From CAWBVG01 sp963792175 (lineage in GTDB: Bacteria > Acidobacteriota > Vicinamibacteria > Vicinamibacterales > CAVVIG01): a stretch of DNA of 46,438 nt. The notes under the pieces were generated by a model. It searched no databases. It was not told where the DNA came from and saw only the letters and a program-made list of their open reading frames with translations. Numbering within the stretch: the stretch's first letter is position 1; each line of letters opens with the position of its first letter. The stretch is from positions 1 through 46,438 of the forward strand of contig CAWBVG010000045.1 in NCBI GenBank assembly GCA_963792175.1. The letters are read 5' to 3'. This document shows positions 8,582-17,917 of this stretch, in pieces. The position numbers and the translations under genes were made by a program.

Positions 8582-10514
8582 CTGAACACGGAAGCTGCCG
8601 CCACAGCGCCTCCAGATGCGTTCGGACCGTTTCGTGTTCTTCATCAGATCGGTGCAGGGACTCTTGGACCGGTGTTCCGGGCGTACGATCCGGAACGCGA
8701 GCGGCTCGTCGCGATCAAGCTCTTCAAACTCGATCTGCCGCCTGAGCAGGTTCACCGGCTCGTCGGGGCGTTCGAACGTCTGATCGCCGCCGAGCTGACC
8801 CATCCGACCTTGTCGGCGCCGCGGGCCACCGGCATCGCGGACGTCGCCGCCTACCTCGTCCAGGATTACATCGGCGCTGAATCGCTCGACCGTCACCGTC
8901 CGGGAGCATGGCGCAGCGCCGCCAGCCGACGCGCTGCGCGTGGCGGTCCAACTCGCGGACGCACTCGACTGCGCCGCATCGGTCAACATCTTTCACGGCG
9001 CGCTGCATCCCCGCGACGTGCTGCTCTCGACCGACGACACGCGGCTGACCGGCGTCGGCGTCGCGCGGGCGCTCGAGCAGGTCGGCGTCACGGCTCCGGT
9101 CCGGCGTCCGTATACGGCGCCGGAGCGGATGGCTGGCGCGTTCTGGGATCGGCGCGCGGACGTGTTCAGCCTGGCGGCGCTGCTTCACGAATTGCTCTGG
9201 GCCCGCCGCGTGTCCGCCCTCGGCGCCGATGCGGGGGACGCGCTCACACCACTCGAGGGCGGCGACCCGGCCGCGCTGCGTGCCGCGTTCGGCCGTGCCC
9301 TCGCGGAGAATCCGGAAGAACGGTTCGCGACCGCTCGCGAATTCGCTGAGGCCCTGACTCGGGCGTTTCCTGGAGTCAGCGCCGACAGCGCGCCCGTCGC
9401 GGTTGCGCAACCAGCCACACGAGGGTCGCGCATGGAACATGAACCGCGATTACCGCTGTCTGTTTCTGAGAATGCTGCTGAAGACGCCGTTTCCGAAGAC
9501 AAGGCGCTTTCCATCTTCGAGGACGACGCGGCGATTGAACCGTCGGTCGAGCGGTACGAGGACGTGGACCTCGAGCCGGTCGCCCGTGAACGTGACCTGT
9601 CTGTCGAAGAGGTGCCGGTGGCCGGTCCGGTCGGCTTGATCACGGGACACGACCCGGCCGCGCTGACACCGCTCGATCGCGCGCGCTCGGCCGTGTGGCC
9701 GCTGGTGCTGGCGCTGACCGTCGGCCTTGCGATGGGTTTCGCGGGCGGGTACGGCGTCGGCAGCCACGATCGCAGCCAAGCGGCCTCGTCCGCCGGTCGC
9801 GAGTTCACCGAAAACGCCGTCGCCGACGCGCCGAAGAAGGATGCGGACACGGCGCGCGGTCTCGGGCGCGCCGAAGCGCCGGCGGCGACACCAACGCCGG
9901 CAAAAGACAGTAGCGCGCCGGTTCGGCCCGCCCCGGCCCCGACGGCTTCCACGGGGCGAAAACCGGACACGACGCCCGCCGCGGCGACCGCCGCCGCCGC
10001 GCCGTCGGCCGCCGCATCCGGACGTCTGTTGATTCGCTCCACGCCCGACGGCGCGGCGGTCTCGGTCGACGGACGCGATTACGGCAAGACGCCGGCAACG
10101 GTTCGTGACCTTTCACACGGCCCGCATCAGGTCCGCGTCACCCGGGACGGGTATGCTGCTCAGGATCGGCGGGTCGTCCTCTCGTCGTCGCGGCCCTCTC
10201 AGTCGGTGAACGTCGCGATGGTGCGAACGCCGGCACCGCCGCCATCTCGAAGCGCCGCGGCGGCGCCAGCGCCGCCTGCGGGCACGCCGACGGCCGGCCG
10301 CTCGGCCGGGGCGCTGGCAGTCGACTCGCGGCCGACTGGCGCGAGGGTGTTCCTCGATGGCAAACCGGTCGGGACTACGCCGCTGATGGTGCCAACCGTG
10401 GCGGCCGGCGACCACGCCATACGCCTCGAGCTTGACGGATATCGGCCCTGGGCCTCGTCCGTCCGCATGGTCGCGGCCGAGAGCAATCGGGTCACGGCGT
10501 CTTTGGAGAGATAG
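8582..10514 (+). CDS. Membrane-anchored Ser/Thr protein kinase-like protein (probable pseudokinase) with two PEGA domains
   Basis: About 640 residues. The kinase-like domain has a glycine loop (IGAGTLGPVFRAYD) and VAIKLFK with the ATP lysine. The catalytic loop reads HGALHPRDVLL instead of HRDLKPxNIL, and the DFG position reads GVG (RLTGVGVARAL). The catalytic base Asp, the metal-binding Asn and the DFG Asp are therefore all missing. The activation-segment end YTAPERM is kept. An acidic linker, one transmembrane helix (about 365-388) and an Ala/Pro-rich stretch follow, then two PEGA domains (about 480-523 and 576-621; GAAVSVDGRDYGKTPATV and GARVFLDGKPVGTTP). An extra C near 8891 (GACCGTC) splits the frame. 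No ATG is available: CTG 8582 follows GAGGAG at a normal distance; GTG 8672 is the next option. Confidence 0.75.
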
Positions 10515-10590
10515 GGTCGGGGCTCGGGGCTGGGGACTAGCCGTCGCTGCCTCCAAGTCAGCCTAGTCCCTAGCCCCTAGCCCCAACGGG
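10515..10590. repeat. GGGGCTAG-type foldback between the pseudokinase gene and carA
   Basis: The left arm GTCGGGGCTCGGGGCTGGGG (from 10518) and the right arm ending CCTAGCCCCTAGCCCC (10569-10584) are inverted copies. The reverse complement of the right arm matches the left at about 23 of 25 bases. Each arm is a tandem of GGGGCTNG units. The loop is about 25 bases. It could act as a transcription terminator or a leader hairpin in front of carA. Confidence 0.75.
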
Positions 10591-10596
10591 AGTGTG

Positions 10597-11724
10597 ATGG
10601 AAGCGATTCTGGCCCTCGAAGACGGCACGGTGTTCCACGGCCACGCCGCCGGCGCGGAAGGCGAGGCGCGCGGCGAGGTGGTGTTCAACACCAGCATGAC
10701 CGGGTATCAGGAGGTGCTCACCGACCCCTCGTACTCCGGCCAGATTGTGACGATGACGTGTCCCGAGATCGGCAATTACGGCGTGTCGTCCGAGGACGTG
10801 GAATCACGGGCGCCGCAAGTGGCGGGATTCATCATCCGCGATGAATCGCCAGTGGCGAGCAACTGGCGGTCGGAACGCACGCTCCGCGACTATCTCGTCG
10901 ACAACCGCATCGTCGCGATTTCCGACATCGACACGCGCGCCCTCACGCGGCAGCTGCGGTCGGGCGGCGTGATGCGCGGAGTCATCGGCACCGGCAACGG
11001 TCTGGATCCCAAAGCGCTCGTCGAGCGCGCGCGCTCGATCCCGCCGATGGAAGGATCCGATCTCGTCAGCGGCGTCACCACAACCGCGGCGTTCGACTGG
11101 GCCCAGGAAGATCCGGACGAGTTCGGCATCACCCCCGCCCGGCGCGCGAAGCGGCGGCTGAAAATCGCCGCCTACGATTTCGGCATGAAATGGAACATCA
11201 TGCGGCGCCTCAGTGCGCACGGCTGCGACGTCCGGGTCTACCCGGCGAAAACGCCGGCGTCCGAGCTGCTCGCCACGAACCCCGACGGCGTGTTTCTGAG
11301 CAACGGCCCCGGCGACCCGGCGCCGCTGACCTACGCGATCGACAACGCGAAGACGCTGGTCGCGTCGAACGTGCCGGTGTTCGGCATCTGTCTCGGCCAT
11401 CAGATTCTCGGCCTGGCGATGGGCGGCAGCACCTACAAGTTGAAGTTCGGGCACCGCGGCGCGAACCATCCGGTCAAGAAGCTCGCGACCGGAAAGGTGG
11501 AAATCACGTCGCAGAATCACGGTTTTGCGGTCGACCCGGCGACGCTGCCCGAGGACGTCGAGGTCACGCATCTCAATCTGTACGACAAGACCGTCGAAGG
11601 TCTGCGACACAAGACCCGGCCGGTGTTCTGCGTGCAGTATCATCCCGAGGCATCACCCGGTCCGCACGACGCGGACTATCTGTTCGACGATTTCTTGGAG
11701 CTCATAGAGGGGAATCGGGGCTAG
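10597..11724 (+). CDS. carA: Carbamoyl-phosphate synthase small (glutaminase) subunit
   Basis: Hydrolyses glutamine and channels ammonia to CarB for carbamoyl phosphate, used in pyrimidine and arginine synthesis. The N-terminal domain has FNTSMTGYQEVLTDPSY. The class I GATase domain has the nucleophile Cys at about residue 264 (FGICLGHQILGLAMGG) and the His/Glu pair in VQYHPEASPGPHD. 375 residues, full length, no frame breaks. ATG 10597 starts the conserved MEAILALEDGTVF; GTG 10594 is a less likely alternative, and GGGAG (10588-10592) lies just upstream. carB follows after a 60-base foldback spacer. Confidence 0.97.
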   Translation: MEAILALEDGTVFHGHAAGAEGEARGEVVFNTSMTGYQEVLTDPSYSGQIVTMTCPEIGNYGVSSEDVESRAPQVAGFIIRDESPVASNWRSERTLRDYLVDNRIVAISDIDTRALTRQLRSGGVMRGVIGTGNGLDPKALVERARSIPPMEGSDLVSGVTTTAAFDWAQEDPDEFGITPARRAKRRLKIAAYDFGMKWNIMRRLSAHGCDVRVYPAKTPASELLATNPDGVFLSNGPGDPAPLTYAIDNAKTLVASNVPVFGICLGHQILGLAMGGSTYKLKFGHRGANHPVKKLATGKVEITSQNHGFAVDPATLPEDVEVTHLNLYDKTVEGLRHKTRPVFCVQYHPEASPGPHDADYLFDDFLELIEGNRG

Positions 11725-11782
11725 GGACTCGGGCTAGCGTCCCTGACGTCTTACGGCTAGCCCAGCCCCAAGCCCCTACTCG
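11712..11782. repeat. GGGGCTAG-type foldback between carA and carB
   Basis: The left arm is ATCGGGGCTAGGGACTCGGG (11714-11733), continuing CTAGC. The right arm is GGCTAGCCCAGCCCC followed by AAGCCCCTAC (11753-11777). They are inverted copies with a small offset, built of the same unit as 10515-10590 and 6685-6722. The left arm overlaps the last codons and stop of carA. Confidence 0.75.
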
Positions 11783-11784
11783 AG

Positions 11785-14700
11785 ATGCCCCGCAGAACCG
11801 ACCTGAAACGCGTCCTCATCATCGGCTCCGGCCCGATCGTCATCGGTCAGGCGTGCGAGTTCGACTATTCCGGCAGCCAGGCATGCAAGGCGCTGCGCGC
11901 CGAGGGCCTGGAAGTCATTCTCGTCAACAGCAATCCCGCGACGATCATGACCGACCCGGAGCTGGCGGACCGGACCTACGTCGAGCCGCTGACGCCGGAA
12001 GTGCTGGCGCAGATCATCGAGCGCGAGCGTCCCGACGCGCTGCTCCCGACGGTCGGCGGCCAGACGGCGCTCAACCTGGCCGTGGACCTGGCGAATGCCG
12101 GCATGCTCGAAAAATTCAAGGTCGAGATGATCGGCGCGTCGATCAAGGCCATCAAGATCGCCGAGGATCGGCAGCTGTTCAAGGACGCGATGCGCGAAAT
12201 CGGCCTCGATGTCCCGCAGAGCGGCCTGGCGCGGACGCCGGCGGAAGCCCTCGAGCTGGCGAAGACGCTCGGCTTCCCGCTGGTCATCCGTCCCTCGTTC
12301 ACGCTCGGCGGCATCGGCGGCGGCATCGCCTACAACATCGAAGAGTTCCGCGATCTGTCGGAGCGTGGTCTCGAGCTCAGCCCGGTCCACGAGGTGCTGA
12401 TCGAGGAGTCGGTCATCGGCTGGAAAGAGTTCGAGCTCGAGGTGATGCGCGACGTCGCCGACAACTTCGTCGTCATCTGCTCGATCGAGAACATCGATCC
12501 GATGGGCGTGCACACCGGCGACAGCATCACCGTCGCGCCGATCCTGACGCTGACCGACAAGGAATATCAGCGGATGCGCGATGCCGCGCGCAAGATCATC
12601 AGCAAGGTCGGCGTCGAGACCGGCGGATCCAACATCCAGTTCGCGGTCAACCCCGCCGACGGCCGGATGGTCGTGATCGAGATGAACCCCCGCGTCTCGC
12701 GATCGTCGGCGCTGGCGTCGAAGGCGACCGGGTTCCCGATCGCGAAGATCGCCGCCAAGCTGGCGCTCGGCTATCACCTCGACGAGATTCCCAACGACAT
12801 CACGCGCCTGACGCCCGCCTCCTTCGAGCCGACCATCGACTACGTCGTCGTCAAGATCCCGCGGTGGAACTTCGAGAAGTTCCCGCAGGCCGATCGCACC
12901 CTGACGACGCAGATGAAGTCGGTCGGCGAAGCGATGGCGATCGGCCGGACGTTCAAGGAAGCGTTCATGAAGGGCGTGGCGTCGCTCGAGCTCGGGCGCA
13001 GCGGCCTGCTGTTCGCGCCCTCGTCGATCGACGACGAAGACGATGTGGCGCTGCGGAAGCGACTCGCGATCCCGAGCGATCGCCGGATGTGGGATCTGTT
13101 TCGCGCCGTCGATCGCGGGTGGACCGTCGAACAGCTGCACGACGCGACCCGAATCGATCCCTGGTTCCTGCGTCAGTTCATCGAGATCGCCGCGATGCGC
13201 AACAACGCCATGTCGCAGGGGCTCGACGGGCTCGATGCCGCGGAGCTGCGCCGGTTGAAGCGCGCCGGATTCGGCGATCAGGAGCTGGCCCTGGCGTTGA
13301 AGACGACCGAAACCGCGGTGCGCGAGCGCCGGCATGCGCTGGGCCTCAAGCCGGTCTACAAGCGCGTCGACACGTGCGCCGCCGAGTTCGAATCGTTCAC
13401 GCCGTATATGTACAGCTCGTACGAGCCGACGTGCGAATCGAACCCGAACCCGCGAAACAAGGTGGTGATTCTCGGGAGCGGGCCGAACCGCATCGGCCAG
13501 GGCATCGAATTCGACTACTGCTGCTGTCACGCGGCCTTCGCGCTCCGCGAAGAAGGCCTCGAGACGGTGATGATCAACTGCAACCCGGAAACGGTGTCGA
13601 CCGACTACGACACGGCGGATCGCCTCTACTTCCAGCCGCTCACGCTCGAGGACGTGATGGCGGTCATTGAAACGGAGCGGTCGGCGGGCGGAACCGTGTC
13701 GTGTCTGGTGCAGTTCGGGGGCCAGACACCGCTGAAGCTGGCGCTGGCGCTGCAGCACGCCGGCGTGCCGATTCTGGGCACGTCGCCCGATTCGATCGAC
13801 CTCGCCGAGGATCGGAAGCGGTTCGCCGCGCTGTTGTCGAGCCTGGACATCACGCAGCCGGCCAGCGGCACCGCCACGTCGCGGCAGGAAGCGCGCGACG
13901 CCGCGGCCTCGATCGGGTTTCCGGTCGTCGTCCGGCCGTCGTACGTGCTCGGCGGACGCGGGATGGCCATCGTGTACGACGTCGGCACGCTCGATCGCTA
14001 CATGACGCAGGCGGTGGACGTGTCGCCCGAACATCCGGTGCTGGTCGACAAGTTCCTCGAAGATGCGTTCGAGTTCGACGTCGACGCAATCGCCGACGCC
14101 GCCGGAGACGTCGTCATCGGCGGCATCATGGAGCATATCGAGGAAGCCGGCATCCACTCCGGCGACAGCTCCTGCGTCGTCCCGCCGTTCATCTGCCCGG
14201 AGCGTCACCTCGCGACGATTCGCGACTACACCCGCCGGATCGCGCGGGCGCTGAAAGTGGTCGGTCTGATGAACGTGCAGTACGCGACCAAGGACGACGT
14301 CGTGTACGTGCTCGAAGTGAATCCGCGCGCGTCGCGGACGGTGCCGTATCTGTCGAAGGCTGCCGGCCTCTCGCTGGCGAAGGTCGCCGCGAAGATCATG
14401 GCCGGGCGCACGTTGCGCGAACTCGGGTTGACCGAGGACATTCAGGTCGCGGGCGTGTTCGTGAAGAGTCCCGTGTTCCCGTTCGTCCGCTTCCCGGGCG
14501 TCGACACCATTCTCGGGCCGGAGATGAAGTCCACCGGCGAGGTGATGGGCGGTTCGACCAACTTCGGCGTGGCGTTCGCCAAGGCGCAGTTGGCGGTGGG
14601 GCAGCGGCTGCCGCAGCAAGGGACGGCGTTCGTCAGCGTCAACAACGACGACAAGGCGAACCTGCTGCCGATCGCGCGCGACCTGGCGGAGCTCGGCTTC

Positions 14701-15033
14701 CGTCTGACCGCGACCCGCGGCACGGCGGCCTATCTGCGTGCGTACGGTCTCGACGTCGACGTCGTCTACAAGGTCAACGAGGGGCGGCCGAACATCGCGG
14801 ACGAGATCGTCAACCGCAAGGTCGATCTCGTGATCAACACGCCGCTCGGCCGCGAGTCGTTCTTCGACGATCGCACCGTCCGCCGCGCCGCGATGATGCA
14901 CGAAGTGCCGTGCATCACCACGCTGACGGGCGCTGCCGCCGCGGTGAGCGCCATTCGCGGCCTCCGCCAGGAGGGGCTCGGCGTGCGGGCGCTGCAGGAC
15001 TACTACGCAGAAACTGCCGCGCGGAGCGTTTAG
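11785..15033 (+). CDS. carB: Carbamoyl-phosphate synthase large subunit
   Basis: 1082 residues, complete. Two homologous halves are seen, each with a nucleotide-binding start (IIGSGPIVIGQACEFDYSG; ILGSGPNRIGQGIEFDYCCC) and ATP-grasp signatures (IRPSFTLGGIGGGIAY; VRPSYVLGGRGMAIVYD; EMNPRVSRSSALASKATG; EVNPRASRTVPYLSKAAG). Between them is the oligomerisation domain. A C-terminal MGS-like allosteric domain (from about residue 940, TAFVSVNNDDK onward) ends near INTPLGRESFFDD. It forms carbamoyl phosphate from bicarbonate, two ATP and ammonia supplied by CarA. Over 3.2 kb there is no frame break, in contrast to many neighbours. Confidence 0.98.
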   Translation: MPRRTDLKRVLIIGSGPIVIGQACEFDYSGSQACKALRAEGLEVILVNSNPATIMTDPELADRTYVEPLTPEVLAQIIERERPDALLPTVGGQTALNLAVDLANAGMLEKFKVEMIGASIKAIKIAEDRQLFKDAMREIGLDVPQSGLARTPAEALELAKTLGFPLVIRPSFTLGGIGGGIAYNIEEFRDLSERGLELSPVHEVLIEESVIGWKEFELEVMRDVADNFVVICSIENIDPMGVHTGDSITVAPILTLTDKEYQRMRDAARKIISKVGVETGGSNIQFAVNPADGRMVVIEMNPRVSRSSALASKATGFPIAKIAAKLALGYHLDEIPNDITRLTPASFEPTIDYVVVKIPRWNFEKFPQADRTLTTQMKSVGEAMAIGRTFKEAFMKGVASLELGRSGLLFAPSSIDDEDDVALRKRLAIPSDRRMWDLFRAVDRGWTVEQLHDATRIDPWFLRQFIEIAAMRNNAMSQGLDGLDAAELRRLKRAGFGDQELALALKTTETAVRERRHALGLKPVYKRVDTCAAEFESFTPYMYSSYEPTCESNPNPRNKVVILGSGPNRIGQGIEFDYCCCHAAFALREEGLETVMINCNPETVSTDYDTADRLYFQPLTLEDVMAVIETERSAGGTVSCLVQFGGQTPLKLALALQHAGVPILGTSPDSIDLAEDRKRFAALLSSLDITQPASGTATSRQEARDAAASIGFPVVVRPSYVLGGRGMAIVYDVGTLDRYMTQAVDVSPEHPVLVDKFLEDAFEFDVDAIADAAGDVVIGGIMEHIEEAGIHSGDSSCVVPPFICPERHLATIRDYTRRIARALKVVGLMNVQYATKDDVVYVLEVNPRASRTVPYLSKAAGLSLAKVAAKIMAGRTLRELGLTEDIQVAGVFVKSPVFPFVRFPGVDTILGPEMKSTGEVMGGSTNFGVAFAKAQLAVGQRLPQQGTAFVSVNNDDKANLLPIARDLAELGFRLTATRGTAAYLRAYGLDVDVVYKVNEGRPNIADEIVNRKVDLVINTPLGRESFFDDRTVRRAAMMHEVPCITTLTGAAAAVSAIRGLRQEGLGVRALQDYYAETAARSV

Positions 15034-15070
15034 TCCGCGGCAAAAACTGCGACACGCGCGCTCCGCGCGG

Positions 15071-15164
15071 CACAAAGGACACAGAGGAAAACGAAGGACA
15101 CAGAGGGCGAACCGCTGTGGCCTCTGTGCTTTGTGTCCTCTGTTCCCCTTTGTGTCCTCTGTGG
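15071..15164. repeat. GGACACAGAGG-type foldback between carB and comEC
   Basis: The left arm CACAAAGGACACAGAGG with a second GGACACAGAGG copy (15071-15106) pairs with CCTCTGTGCTTTGTGTCCTC and a second TTTGTGTCCTCTGTGG (15121-15164). About 28 of 36 positions match, and almost all mismatches are A/G transitions. Each arm holds two to three copies of a GGACACARAG unit. Confidence 0.8.
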
Positions 15165-15600
15165 CGGCGGCGCGGTGACCTGTTTGCACGCGGCGCGGCG
15201 CATGCGCGCCATCGCCGCCGATCCCGGCCGCCGGGCTTCTCGCGGGCGCCGCCGCCGGTCTGTTCGTCCCTGACGTTCCTCGTCCTCTCCTCTGGCGCTC
15301 TCCTGATCGGCGGCGGCGCGCTCGCGTGGCGCGCGTGGCATGTCGCCGACGCACGCCTCCTGGCGATCGCCGTCGTGTCGGTGTTCGTCGCGGGAGGCGC
15401 GCTCCTCGCCGCCGATGCGTGGCAACGCGCGTGGCGCCCGTCGTTGTGGACGACGTTCGAGGCGCTCGCGCGCGTGCAGCGGCGCGATGCCGACCGTGAG
15501 GGCCGGCGGCTGCCGCTCGACGACGAGGCGTATGCCGTGGTGCGTGGAAGGCTCCGCGCGGATGCGGCGCTGACGCCGAGCGGTGTGTCGCTCAGCGTAG

Positions 15601-15757
15601 ATGTCGAGGGGCTGGAAGGGCGGGATGGGCTGGAAGGGCAGGAAGGGCGGGATGGGCGGGAGCGTGCCGCCTTCGCGCCGGAGGCGCTTCGGCGAGCCTC
15701 GCCGGAGCTCGCGGATATTGCCGGCGAGCGGAGGCGGGAAGGCTTTAGCCGAGCGAC
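15601..15757. repeat. In-frame repeat insert inside comEC
   Basis: The insert begins with a tandem purine tract, GGGCTGGAAGGGCGGGAT repeated with changes (15610-15660). It continues as a foldback: GCCTTCGCGCC and GCCTCGCCGG (15668-15708) face CCGGCGAGCGGAGGCGGGAAGGC (about 15722-15744). It ends GGCTTTAGCC, a string that recurs at 26195. It adds about 50 codons (EGLEGRDGLEGQEGRDG onward) to the DUF4131 region with no stop. Confidence 0.6.
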
Positions 15758-16506
15758 CGGCGGCCTCATCGTCACCGTCGCCGGATCGCTGGCCACCGAT
15801 CGCCTGGACGAATGGCGCGCCGGCCGCCTGGTCCGCATGCCGGTGCAATTGCGACGCCCGTCGCGATACCTGGATCCAGGCGTTCCCGACCAGGAGCGCG
15901 CCCTCGCGCGGCGTGGCACGCGTCTGGTTGGCACGGTGAAGAGCGGTGCGCTCGTCGACCTCCTCGAGCGCGGCAGCGTGCTCGACGAGGTCATGAGCGC
16001 TGCCCGCGCCTTTGCGCGACGCGCCATCGCGCAGTCTGTCGCGCCGTGGGATCCGCGGTCCGCCGCCATCGTGGCCGCCATCGTGATCGGCGAGCGCGCC
16101 GGTTTGACACAGGACGTTCAGCGCCGGCTGCAGGAAGCAGGCACGTATCACGTGATCGCAATCTCGGGCGGCAACATCGCCATCCTGGCCGGCCTGCTGC
16201 TCGCGATGTGCAGGGTCGCCGGATGGCTCGGCCGCGGCGCGATGATCGCGGCGATTGCGGCGCTGCTGGCGTACGCGCGTCTGGTGGGCGACAGTGCATC
16301 GGTCGACCGCGCCACGCTGATGGCGGTTGTCTACTTCGGCGCTCGTGCCGTGCGATCAGCGCAGCCCGCCGCTGAATGCCCTGGCCGTCGTGTCGGCGGT
16401 TCTCGTCGCCGCCGATCCGCTGTCGGTGGCGGACCCGGGATTCATCCTGACGTTCGGCGCCACCCTCGCGATTCTGATCGTCGCGCCGGCTGTCACGGCG
16501 GTCAAT

Positions 16507-16592
16507 CACGAAGACACGAAGACCACGAAGCGCGCAAGGACTCTTTGAAAACAAACTCTTCGTGCTTCTTCGTGTTCCATCGTGGCTTCGTG
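16507..16592. repeat. CACGAAG-unit foldback element inserted in comEC
   Basis: The left arm has three CACGAAG units (CACGAAGACACGAAGACC then ACGAAG, 16507-16530). The right arm has inverted copies CTTCGTGCTTCTTCGTG and CGTGGCTTCGTG (16558-16592). The loop is about 27 bases. It lies in a polar loop between two ComEC membrane helices and shifts the reading frame. The same unit forms the arms of the GxxExxY cassette at 17918-18401. Confidence 0.82.
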
Positions 16593-17917
16593 AAAGGCCG
16601 TTCGTGCGATGGGGTGCGCGAATGCTCGGCTCGATGTTCGTGGCCTCGGCGGCGGCCGAGGCGCTGCTCTTTCCGGTGAGCGCTGCGATCTTTTCGCGGG
16701 TCACCTTCGCCGGTCTGGCGCTCAATCTGCTCGCCATCCCGATGATGGGCATGACGCAGATTGCGGGCATGGCGGTGGTGCCGCTCAGCGCGCTCTCGAG
16801 TCGCTGCGGCCTCGCCGCCGGATGGATTGCGCACGCCGGCGCCTCGGGGCTCGTGAAGTCAGCTGGCCTGGTCGAGTACGCGCCGTTTCTCACGTATCGG
16901 CTGGCGCCGCCATCGTGGGCGGCCGTGGCTGTCTACTACGTCGCGGCGGCCCTGGGGTGGGCGCTCTGGACGCGGCGGTGGTCCGTCAGCGGCAGCGCCG
17001 AAGCGGGAATGATTCGCGCTGTACGGCTCGGCGCGACCGCTGTTGCGGTGTGCGCGGCGCTCTGGGTGCTGATCAATCCCGGGTTGCTGGCCGCCGCACA
17101 TGGCGACGGCCGGCTGCACATGACGTTTCTGGACGTCGGCCAGGGCGACTCGATTGTCGTCGTCTTTCCACGAGGTCGTTCGCTGCTCGTCGATGCGGGC
17201 GGGTTGCCGTCCGCCTCGTCCTTCGACATCGGCGATCGCGTCGTCGCGCCGGTGCTGAGGGCGGCCGGCATCCGCCGCCTCGACTATCTCGCGCTGACGC
17301 ACGGCGATCCCGATCACATCGGTGGCGCGCCGTCGATCGTCCGCGAGTTCCGGCCGCGCGAGGTCTGGGAGGGGATTGCAGTCCCGCGATTCGAGCCGCT
17401 CACGCTGCTGCGGATGGCGGTGCAGGCTGACGGCGCGCGGTGGGCGAACGTCCACGCCGGCGACGCCGCGGCGATCGATGGCGTTCAGGTGATCGCGCAT
17501 CATCCGCCGCCCGCCGACTGGGAGCGGCAGAAGGTCCGGAACGACGATTCGCTGGTGCTGGAGCTGCGGTGGCGCGACGTTTCGATTCTCCTGACCGGCG
17601 ACATCGGCAAAGGTCCTGAGCTGTCGGTCAGCGCTGCGCTCCGCCCGTCCCGGATCCGGATCCTCAAGGTGCCGCACCACGGCAGCCTGACGTCCAGCAG
17701 CTGGGAGTTCCTGAACGCCGCCCACCCACAGATCGCCGTCGCCAGCGCGGGCCGCAGCAACCATTTCGGGCACCCGGTTCCGGAGGTGCTCGAGCGTTAT
17801 CGATCGGTGGGCGCCGAGGTGTTCAGAACCGACGCGGATGGAGCCGTCATGGTCGACACCGATGGGTAGTCGGTCTGAACGTGCACACATTCACACGGTC
17901 GATGCCATTGCGCTCGC

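Larger units (their letters stand above)
15202..17869 (+). pseudogene. comEC: ComEC/Rec2-family DNA uptake channel, interrupted as sequenced
   Basis: ComEC transports single-stranded DNA across the inner membrane in natural transformation. Visible parts: N-terminal membrane helices (AGAAAGLFVPDVPRPLLW, ALLIGGGALAWRAW), a DUF4131 region (QLRRPSRYLDPGVPDQERAL), the competence domain (IVIGERAGLTQDVQRRLQEA, YHVIAISGGNIAILAGLLLA), later helices (VTFAGLALNLLAIPMMGMTQ), and a C-terminal metallo-beta-lactamase domain (MTFLDVGQGDSIVVVFPRG, LTHGDPDHIGGAPS, VPHHGSLTSSSWEF). Breaks: frame changes near 15240, 15295 and 16352, and a foldback element at 16507-16592 that introduces a stop at 16546. A second repeat-rich insert (15601-15757) is in frame. 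The small frame changes may be errors; the foldback is real sequence. Whether the protein is functional cannot be decided here. Confidence 0.85.

Noticed and set aside
11776..15354. A 1192-residue open frame on the minus strand across carB
   Set aside because: It is antisense to the fully conserved, intact carB; its composition (Asp/Arg/His-rich, no domain) is the expected shadow of GC-rich codon use.
13701..16679. A 992-residue open frame running from inside carB into comEC
   Set aside because: The first part is a shifted frame of carB; only the part after about 15295 is real ComEC sequence. It is not a single protein.
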